Shown here piece by piece: positions 57,015 to 64,000 of a stretch of 64,000 bases of DNA; positions within the stretch are counted from its first letter, which is position 1; every line of letters starts with the position of its first letter. The notes beneath the pieces were generated by a model that saw only the letters and a program-made list of their open reading frames with translations, did not search any database and had not been told where the DNA came from. The translations under genes and the position numbers were made by a program. Source of the stretch: Frateuria terrea (GTDB taxonomy: Bacteria > Pseudomonadota > Gammaproteobacteria > Xanthomonadales > Rhodanobacteraceae). The stretch spans positions 330,648-394,647 of the forward strand of contig NZ_FOXL01000006.1 in NCBI RefSeq assembly GCF_900115705.1. The letters run 5' to 3'.

Positions 57015-59155
57015 TCACAGGCGCGCGATATCGGCCACCGCGGCGAATTGCGCCTTGAGACTCGCCAGCAGGGCCAGCCGGTTGGCCCGCACGCGGGGGT
57101 CCTCGGCATTGACCAGCACGCTGTCGAAGAACGCATCGACCGGTGCCTGCAGCTGGGCCAGACGCGCCAGCACGGCGGTGTAGTCGCCGGCTCCGCGTGG
57201 CGCAGCGGTGTCGGCCAATGCGGCATCGAGCGCTTCCGTCAGCTCGTGCTCTGCCGGTGATTCGAAGCAGGCCGGATCGACCGGGCCTCCCGGCGCCACG
57301 CCGGTTTCCTCTTCCGCCTTGCGCAGGATGTTCGCCACCCGCTTGTTGGCCGCAGCCAGGCTGGCCGCCTCCGGCCGGCGGCCAAATTCCGCCACGGCGC
57401 GCAGGCGGCGGTCGAAATCGGGCAGCGTGTCCGGCTTCACCGCCAGCACTGCCTCGAACTGTTCGGCGGTGAAGCCCAGCTCGGCGTAGTAACCACGCAG
57501 GCGGTCCACGACGAAATCGACCAATTCAGCGAGCAATGCAGTGCGTCGCGCGCCGGCGTCGAAGGCGGGCGGCTTGCCGTCCTTGCCGGGCTTGATGCCG
57601 GCGACGAGCGCAGCCTCCGGCAACAGTTCCAGCGCTTCGGCGAAGCTGGCGCGCAGGTCCAGCTCCAGACCGGCTTCCACCAGCGTGCGGGCCAGGCCCA
57701 GCGCAGCACGGCGCAGCGCGAACGGGTCCTTGTTGCCACTGGGCTTCATGCCCACGGCAAAGATACCCGCGAGCGTGTCCAGCCGCTCGGCCACCGCCAG
57801 TACCTGGCCCACCTTGTCGGCCGCAATGGCGTCGCCGGCGAAGCGTGGCTGGTAGTAGCTGTCCAGCGCCCTGGCCACGGCGTCGCCCTCGCCCTGGCGT
57901 TGCGCGTAGTAACGACCCATCACGCCCTGCAATTCGGGAAACTCGCCTACCATGCGGGTCAGCAGGTCACATTTGCTCAGGGAGGCGGCGCGGGTCGCCG
58001 CCCCGGCATCGACATCGACGCGCGCGGCGATCACCCGCGCCAGTTCGGCCACGCGCACGCTCTTGTCCCACAGGCTGCCCAGGGCCTGCTGGTAGGTGAC
58101 GTTCTTCAATGGACCCTGGTAGTCACCCAACGGCGTCTTGAGGTCCTCGTCCCAGAAGAACTTGGCGTCGGCGAAACGCGGGCGGATCACCCGCTCGTAG
58201 CCCTTGCGGATTTCCGCCGGGTCCTTTGACTCGATGTTGGCGATACCGATGAAATGCTCGGTGAGCACGCCCGCGGCGTCGAATACGGGCACGAACTTCT
58301 GGTTGGTCTCCATGGTGGTGACCAGCGCTTCCGGCGGCACCGCCAGGAATTCGCGCTCGAAGGCACAGGCGATCGCCGCTGGCCATTCGGTGAGGTTGGC
58401 GATCTCGTCGAGCAAGGCCTCGTCCAGCCGCGGCACGCCACCGGTCTGCGCCGCGGCGCGGGCGACTTCGCCGCGAATGCGCTCGCGCCGCTCGCGCGGG
58501 TCGGCGAGCACCTTGGCTGCGCGTAGCGCGTCGAGCCAACCGTCGGCATCGGTCACGTGCACGGGGTTGGGATGCATGAAGCGGTGGCCGCGCGACTTGC
58601 GGCCGCTCTTCAGGCCCAGCACTTCGCCGTCGATGATCTCGGCGCCGTGCAGCATGACCAGCCAGTGCGCCGGGCGCACGAAGGCGTAATCGTGGTCGGC
58701 CCAGCGCATCGGGCGCGGGATCGGCAGGCCCTTGAGCGCTTCCTCGACAATCTCCGGCAGCAGCGCGGCCAGCGACTGGCCGGGCTTGACCGCGCGGAAC
58801 ACGAACCAGGCTCCCTTGTCGGTCTCCAGCTTCTCCAGTTGCGCCACGTCCACGCCGCAGGACTGGGCGAAACCGATCAACGCCTTCGACGGCTGGCCCT
58901 GTGCATCCAGCGCGGTGTTCACCGCCGGACCGCGGCGTTCCACATGCTGCTCCGGTTGCGTACCGGCCAATGCTGGCACGTACACGGCCAAGCGGCGTGG
59001 CGAGCAGTAGGCACGCGCCTCGTCCAGCGCCCCTTCGATGCCTCGCTTGGCCAGGCCCTGGACGACGCCGTCGAGGAACGCCTGCGACAGCTCGTCGAGT
59101 GCCTTGGGCGGCAGCTCCTCGGTGCCCAGTTCGATCAGCAGCGATTTGGCGGCAC

Positions 59156-59159
<4 letters not shown>
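57015..59159 (-). CDS. glyS: Glycyl-tRNA synthetase beta subunit
   Basis: Beta chain of the alpha2-beta2 glycyl-tRNA synthetase; 714 residues. Motifs: [20 protein letters not shown] (residues 6-25), [51 protein letters not shown] and [20 protein letters not shown]. The C-terminal anticodon-binding region includes [20 protein letters not shown]. The start overlaps the glyQ stop by ATGA. Confidence 0.96.
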
Positions 59160-60067
<908 letters not shown>

Positions 60068-60095
60068 GGCGATGGGCCCAACAACAAAGCGCGTT

Positions 60096-60101
60096 AGTAT
60101 A
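60096..60101 (-). promoter_or_regulatory. Candidate -10 box for glyQS
   Basis: TATACT read leftward, 28 bp before the glyQ ATG. The -35 region is not clear. Confidence 0.45.
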
Positions 60102-60166
60102 GCCAAAGCCCGCGCCCGCACTGGCCCCGGCGCCGCTCGAACGTACCATGGGGAGGCCCGTCTTCG

Positions 60167-61984
60167 ATGGCCGCATCACCGCAAATCGCATCCCTGCTCG
60201 GCCGCCGCGGCCGGCTTGGGTTGGATGACGTGCTGGCCGCGCTGGTGGTCGATGGCTACGTGGCCGCCGACGATGCGAAGAACGTGCGCATGGGCGCCCG
60301 TGCCGGCCGTGCCACCGTCGAGCTGCATCCGCTGGTGCTGATCGCCAACGCCAAACTGCCCAACCAGCGAGAACCCGGGCGTCCGCTGAGCCTGGAAGGC
60401 CTGACCGAGTGGTTGGCCGGACAGGCGGCGCTGCCCTACCTCAAGATCGACCCGATGAAGATCAACGTGGCGGCGGTGACCCAGGTGGTCAGCCATGCCT
60501 ACGCCACTCGCCATCGCATCCTGCCGGTGGCGGCCACGCCAGGCGAGGTGACGTTCGCCACATGCGAGCCGTTCGATGCCGCCTGGGCGAGCGACCTGGC
60601 GCAGATGCTGCGCCGGGACGTGCGCCGGGTGGTGGCCAGCCCGCTGGACATCAACCGGTTCCTGGCCGAGTTCTACGGGGTGCAGCGCTCGATCCAGCTT
60701 GCGCAGGACGCCAAGGGCAGCGGCTATGACAGTGCCGCGGCGATCCTCAACTTCGAACAACTGGTGGAACTGGGCAAGGCAGGCGAGGTTGGCGCGGACG
60801 ACCGCCACGTCGTGCACATCGTCGACTGGCTGCTGCAGTATGCGTTCGAACAGCGCGCCTCCGACATCCATCTGGAACCCCGGCGTGAGGCGGGACAGAT
60901 GCGCTTCCGCATCGATGGCGTGATGCACAAGGTGTTCGAACTGCCACCGCCGGTGATGACCGCGGTGACCGCGCGGATCAAGATCCTGGCGCGGATGGAC
61001 GTCGCGGAGAAGCGCCGTCCGCAGGATGGACGCATCAAGACCCGCTCCTCGGCCGGCCGCGAGGTGGAACTGCGCATTTCGACCATGCCTACCGCCTTCG
61101 GCGAGAAGGTGGTGATGCGCATCTTCGATCCGGACATCGTGGCGAAGGATTTCGGCCAGCTTGGTTTCTCGCCGCAGGAGGGCGAAGCATGGCGATCGAT
61201 GGTCGAGCGCCCGCACGGCATCGTGCTGGTGACCGGCCCGACCGGATCGGGCAAGACCACCACGCTGTATTCCACGCTCAAGCATCTCGCGCGGCCTGAA
61301 CTGAACGTCTGTACGGTGGAAGACCCGATCGAGATGGTCAGTTCCGAGCTCAATCAGATGCAGGTACAGGCCTCGATCGAGCTGGACTTCGCCGCCGGCG
61401 TGCGCACGCTGCTGCGCCAGGATCCGGACATCATCATGATCGGCGAGATCCGCGATCTGGAAACCGCGCAGATGGCAGTGCAGGCCTCGCTGACCGGCCA
61501 CCTGGTGCTGTCCACCCTGCACACCAACGACGCACCCAGTGCGGTGACCCGCCTGCTCGACCTGGGCGTGCCGCATTACCTGATCCAGTCCACACTGACC
61601 GGCGTCGTGGCGCAACGACTGATACGCACGTTGTGCCCACACTGCAAGCGTGAAGCGCAGCAGGACCCGCATACCTGGACGGCGCTCACCCATGGCTGGT
61701 CGCTGCCGGTACCGAAGAAGGTGTACGAGCCGGTCGGCTGTCTCGAGTGCCGCAATACCGGTTTCATGGGCCGCACCGGCGTATACGAAATGCTCAAGCT
61801 GAGCCCGCGGTTGCGTGGCCTGATCTCGGCCCAACTCGACCTGGCCCGTTTCGGCGAGGGGGCGCTAGCCGAGGGCATGCAGCCCCTGCGCATCTCGGCT
61901 GCGGCGCAAGTGGCCAAAGGCTTGACCACGGTGCAGGAAGTGCTCACCGTATTGCCTCCGATCGAACACGAAAGCCAGCCCTAG
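60167..61984 (+). CDS. GspE/PilB-family secretion or pilus assembly ATPase
   Basis: Hexameric ATPase of the type II secretion / type IV pilus superfamily, 605 residues. The N-terminal GspE/PilB domain spans about residues 1-200. The ATPase core shows [20 protein letters not shown] with GVM next, Walker [10 protein letters not shown] from residue 357, the Asp-box [10 protein letters not shown], Walker [17 protein letters not shown] and the His-box [20 protein letters not shown]. The zinc tetra-cysteine motif is complete (CPHC ... CLEC). No pilin, GspF or PilC gene is nearby, so the partner machine cannot be named. Divergent from glyQ. Confidence 0.9.
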   Translation: MAASPQIASLLGRRGRLGLDDVLAALVVDGYVAADDAKNVRMGARAGRATVELHPLVLIANAKLPNQREPGRPLSLEGLTEWLAGQAALPYLKIDPMKINVAAVTQVVSHAYATRHRILPVAATPGEVTFATCEPFDAAWASDLAQMLRRDVRRVVASPLDINRFLAEFYGVQRSIQLAQDAKGSGYDSAAAILNFEQLVELGKAGEVGADDRHVVHIVDWLLQYAFEQRASDIHLEPRREAGQMRFRIDGVMHKVFELPPPVMTAVTARIKILARMDVAEKRRPQDGRIKTRSSAGREVELRISTMPTAFGEKVVMRIFDPDIVAKDFGQLGFSPQEGEAWRSMVERPHGIVLVTGPTGSGKTTTLYSTLKHLARPELNVCTVEDPIEMVSSELNQMQVQASIELDFAAGVRTLLRQDPDIIMIGEIRDLETAQMAVQASLTGHLVLSTLHTNDAPSAVTRLLDLGVPHYLIQSTLTGVVAQRLIRTLCPHCKREAQQDPHTWTALTHGWSLPVPKKVYEPVGCLECRNTGFMGRTGVYEMLKLSPRLRGLISAQLDLARFGEGALAEGMQPLRISAAAQVAKGLTTVQEVLTVLPPIEHESQP

Positions 61985-62006
61985 ACTTGGCCATCCAGAC
62001 GTCCGC

Positions 62007-62729
62007 ATGAAACCCATCCTGATCGTCCGCACCGGTCGTGCGCCGGACCCCATCCGTGCGCGCCATGGCGACTTCCCTCACTGGTTCCGCCTGTGCGCTG
62101 CGTTGTCGCCGGTCCGCCTGCGGGTCGTCGACGTCGCCGCGGACGAGAGCCTGCCTGCACCGAAGGAGGTTGCCGGCGCGCTGATTACCGGTTCGGCGGC
62201 AATGGTCACCGAGCGCGCCGCCTGGAGCGAACGCACGGCCGGCTGGATCCGTGACGCAATGGACGCGCAACTGCCGCTGTTCGGCGTCTGCTACGGTCAC
62301 CAACTGATGGCGCACGCGTTGGGCGGCCGCGTGGACTACCTGTCTGGTGGGCGCGAAATCGGCACCCTGCCGATCGAACTGACGCCGGCCGCTGCCCAGG
62401 ATCCGCTCACGGCGCGGCTACCCGCCAGCTTCCGCGCCCACACTACGCACGAGCAAAGTGTGTTGGAGACTCCATCGGGCGCGACGGTGCTTGCCCGCTC
62501 GGCGCGCGACCCACACCACCTGCTCCGCTACGGGCCCAATGCGGTCAGCGTCCAGTTCCATCCTGAATTCAACGCAGACGTGATGCGCGCCTATATCCGG
62601 CGCAAACGCGACGCGATGCAGCGTGAAGGCAGCGATCCCCACCAGATCTGGCGCGAAGTCGCTGCCACGCCGGTCGCGCGCCGCGTCATGCGCGGCTTCG
62701 GCTTGCGCCATGGGCTGAGCACGGCCTGA
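62007..62729 (+). CDS. Class I glutamine amidotransferase (GMP synthase-like)
   Basis: 240 residues, stand-alone GATase1 domain. The triad is visible: Cys95 in FGVCYGHQLMAHALGG, His185 and Glu187 in VQFHPEF. The substrate (possibly a glutamylated small molecule, or ammonia transfer to a partner) is not known; similar YfeJ/YP_-type genes are listed only as glutamine amidotransferase. It starts 22 bp after the ATPase gene, with the 8-mer AGACGTCC just before the ATG. Confidence 0.86.
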   Translation: MKPILIVRTGRAPDPIRARHGDFPHWFRLCAALSPVRLRVVDVAADESLPAPKEVAGALITGSAAMVTERAAWSERTAGWIRDAMDAQLPLFGVCYGHQLMAHALGGRVDYLSGGREIGTLPIELTPAAAQDPLTARLPASFRAHTTHEQSVLETPSGATVLARSARDPHHLLRYGPNAVSVQFHPEFNADVMRAYIRRKRDAMQREGSDPHQIWREVAATPVARRVMRGFGLRHGLSTA

Positions 62730-62771
62730 CCAAGATCGTTGCTCCAGGGCCCGCACCACACTGCAGACCGG

Positions 62772-63095
62772 TCAGCGCGGCTTGGACGGCAGCGGAAACG
62801 GCGTCACCTTCTGCCCATCGCTGGCCTCGCGAATCACCAGTGCGCCTTTGCGGTCGACTTCTTCGATGCGGACGATCGACTGCATTGGCAGGTGAAGTAC
62901 ACGAGTATCGGCAAATTCCTCGCGTAGGCGCTCCTCTGTGGGGTCGACCAGCAACCCCGAGCCGGCCGGCTCGAATACCAGCTCGCCGACTTCGGTGAAA
63001 CCCCATAGCGGGCTGGTGTCGACGTGCCGTGCGTACACCTCGTAGCACTTGCCCAGGTGCAGGAAGGTGACTTTGTAGAGTTTCTTGGCGTGCAT
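62772..63095 (-). CDS. DUF1820 family protein
   Basis: 107 residues; KLYKVTFLHLGKCYEVYARH at the N terminus, GFTEVGELVFEPAGSGLLVD, then LREEFADTRVLHLPMQSIVR and a Lys/Pro tail. The family is small, cytosolic and largely restricted to gammaproteobacteria, with no known function. The start is 10 bp after the rhomboid stop on the same strand, so the two form an operon. Confidence 0.85.
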   Translation of the reverse strand: MHAKKLYKVTFLHLGKCYEVYARHVDTSPLWGFTEVGELVFEPAGSGLLVDPTEERLREEFADTRVLHLPMQSIVRIEEVDRKGALVIREASDGQKVTPFPLPSKPR

Positions 63096-63105
63096 GGCGG
63101 CCAGT

Positions 63106-63831
63106 TTAGCCGCGCAGGCGGCGCGCGATGGCCTCGCGCGAACATAGCGCGAACAACATACCAAATAGGAATCCGGCGATGTGCGTCCACCACACGACCG
63201 CGCCATAGCTGGGTCCGGCGTAGCTGAAGAGTAGCTGCAGCAGCACCCAGATGCCGATCAACAGATAAGCCGGTACACGCACGAATTCGAGAAACAGACC
63301 CAGCGGCAATACCAGACCGAGGCGCGCCCGCGGAAACAGCGCCGCATAGGCGCCCAGCACCGCCGACACCGCACCGCTGCAGCCAATGATCGGCAGGCGC
63401 ACGCCTGCAAGCGTCAGTGCCCCGACCAGGTTTGCCACGATGCCACCGGCGACAAACAGCGAAAGAAAGCGCGCCGAGCCCAACGTGCGCTCCGCCGGCA
63501 GCCCGAAGATGACTAGAAACAGCAGGTTGCTCAGCAGGTGGATCCAGGCCACGTGGATGAAGAGCGCGGTGAAAAGGCGCACTAGCGCCGGGTCGCCCAG
63601 CTGCCGCCAGAACGCCTCGCGGGTGTCGAAGATATTGGCGGGAATCGTGCCCCACTCGAGCAGAAACGAGATCCGCTGTGGCGGTGGCATCAGCGCAAGC
63701 GCGACAAAGCTGGCCACGCACAGGAGCACAAGCAGCAACGTTGCCCATTGCGTGGCTGAGCGACGCCGGGTTTCCACATGGACGAACAAGGCGGCGTCTC
63801 CTCGGCGGGGCGTCGTGTCTCTACGCATCAT
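63106..63831 (-). CDS. Rhomboid-family intramembrane serine protease
   Basis: 241 residues from ATG 63831 (a TTG at 63849 would add six). Catalytic dyad: Ser152 in IIGCSGAVSAVLGAY (the GxSG motif) and His217 in WWTHIAGFLFGMLFA. Other rhomboid marks are TALFIHVAWIHLLSNLLFLV on the second helix and AERTLGSARFLSLFVAGGI. About six or seven membrane helices, inner membrane. Substrates unknown. Upstream of the DUF1820 gene on the same transcript; it lies just beyond the terminator of an rRNA operon. Confidence 0.92.
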   Translation of the reverse strand: MMRRDTTPRRGDAALFVHVETRRRSATQWATLLLVLLCVASFVALALMPPPQRISFLLEWGTIPANIFDTREAFWRQLGDPALVRLFTALFIHVAWIHLLSNLLFLVIFGLPAERTLGSARFLSLFVAGGIVANLVGALTLAGVRLPIIGCSGAVSAVLGAYAALFPRARLGLVLPLGLFLEFVRVPAYLLIGIWVLLQLLFSYAGPSYGAVVWWTHIAGFLFGMLFALCSREAIARRLRG

Positions 63832-63927
63832 AGATGCATGGCCAGCCAAGGTTGACCACGTTCCGCACGGATTTCACCGGAAACCTTGCGATCTGGCCGG
63901 GCGGATGCCCCCATTTCACGCGCAAAG

Positions 63928-63958
63928 AAAAACCCCCACCGAAACGGTGGGGGTTTTT
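63928..63958 (-). terminator. rRNA operon terminator
   Basis: Read leftward: AAAAACCCCCACC, loop, GGTGGGGGTTTTT, a perfect 13-bp stem with a T-run, about 10 bp past the end of the 5S gene. Confidence 0.92.
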
Positions 63959-63968
63959 GCGTATAAAG

Positions 63969-64000
63969 CCCCTGGCGGTGACCTACTCTTGCATGGACAA
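63969..64000 (-). rRNA. rrf: 5S ribosomal RNA, 3' end (runs off window)
   Basis: Read leftward the last bases are CCATGCAAGAGTAGGTCACC then GCCAGGGGC, the conserved 3' end of bacterial 5S rRNA. About 32 bases are visible; 23S and 16S would lie to the right, so an rRNA operon transcribed leftward ends here. The exact 3' end is uncertain by a few bases. Confidence 0.88.

Overview
High-GC bacterial chromosome, most like a Rhodanobacteraceae/Xanthomonadales gammaproteobacterium (Rhodanobacter, Dyella, Frateuria or Luteibacter type). The basis is gene content and style: a xanthomonad-type N-acetylglucosamine (GlcNAc) locus with a TonB-dependent receptor, a FucP-type permease, a LacI regulator and NagB-II; a thr operon next to a fused leu/ilv operon, each behind a leader peptide; an EstA-type autotransporter esterase; DUF1820; and many ATGA stop/start overlaps. 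The assignment rests on protein resemblance only; no 16S is in the window.

Layout. 1-7008: GlcNAc locus, with the receptor and a Glk-family kinase leftward and permease, LacI regulator, NagB-II and NagA rightward, around a 414-bp divergent control region holding a perfect 14-bp LacI-type palindrome and a degenerate second copy. 7234-9222: periplasmic nucleotidase lipoprotein. 9452-13057: threonine leader, short homoserine dehydrogenase, thrB, thrC. 13069-24590: a met-box-like tandem motif, a Leu/Val/Ile-rich 45-codon leader with a clear intrinsic terminator, then leuA-ilvE-leuC-leuD-leuB-ilvD-ilvC-ilvG-ilvM and a small coupled unknown ORF. Together these blocks run from aspartate semialdehyde to threonine and from pyruvate or 2-ketobutyrate to Leu, Ile and Val. 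No aspartokinase or biosynthetic threonine deaminase is in the cluster.

24625-33289: a diguanylate cyclase, a small disordered protein, ubiA, comF, a small membrane protein, and a biotin operon (bioB, bioF, trhO, bioH, bioC) with a BirA-like operator. trhO reads through a mosaic intergenic repeat, which adds a low-complexity tail and couples it to bioH. 33353-41202: an acyltransferase, an odd signal-peptide/NTF2-like/LytTR chimera, an SDR-trehalase pair, DUF72, tag, an EamA transporter and a fatty acid hydroxylase. 41204-42228: an intact IS481-type element with perfect 6-bp target duplications that supply the transposase stop codon.

42262-64000: housekeeping and envelope genes (PLP dehydratase, aldose epimerase, pepN, mnmG, RDD protein, tex, esterase autotransporter, YbaY lipoprotein, HTH regulator, glyQS, a GspE/PilB ATPase, an amidotransferase, DUF1820, rhomboid protease), ending at the 3' end and terminator of a leftward rRNA operon (5S rRNA). 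The gap 47154-47727 before mnmG has no convincing protein gene but holds a structured, terminator-ended segment that looks like a small RNA. No CRISPR array, tRNA or prophage was seen.
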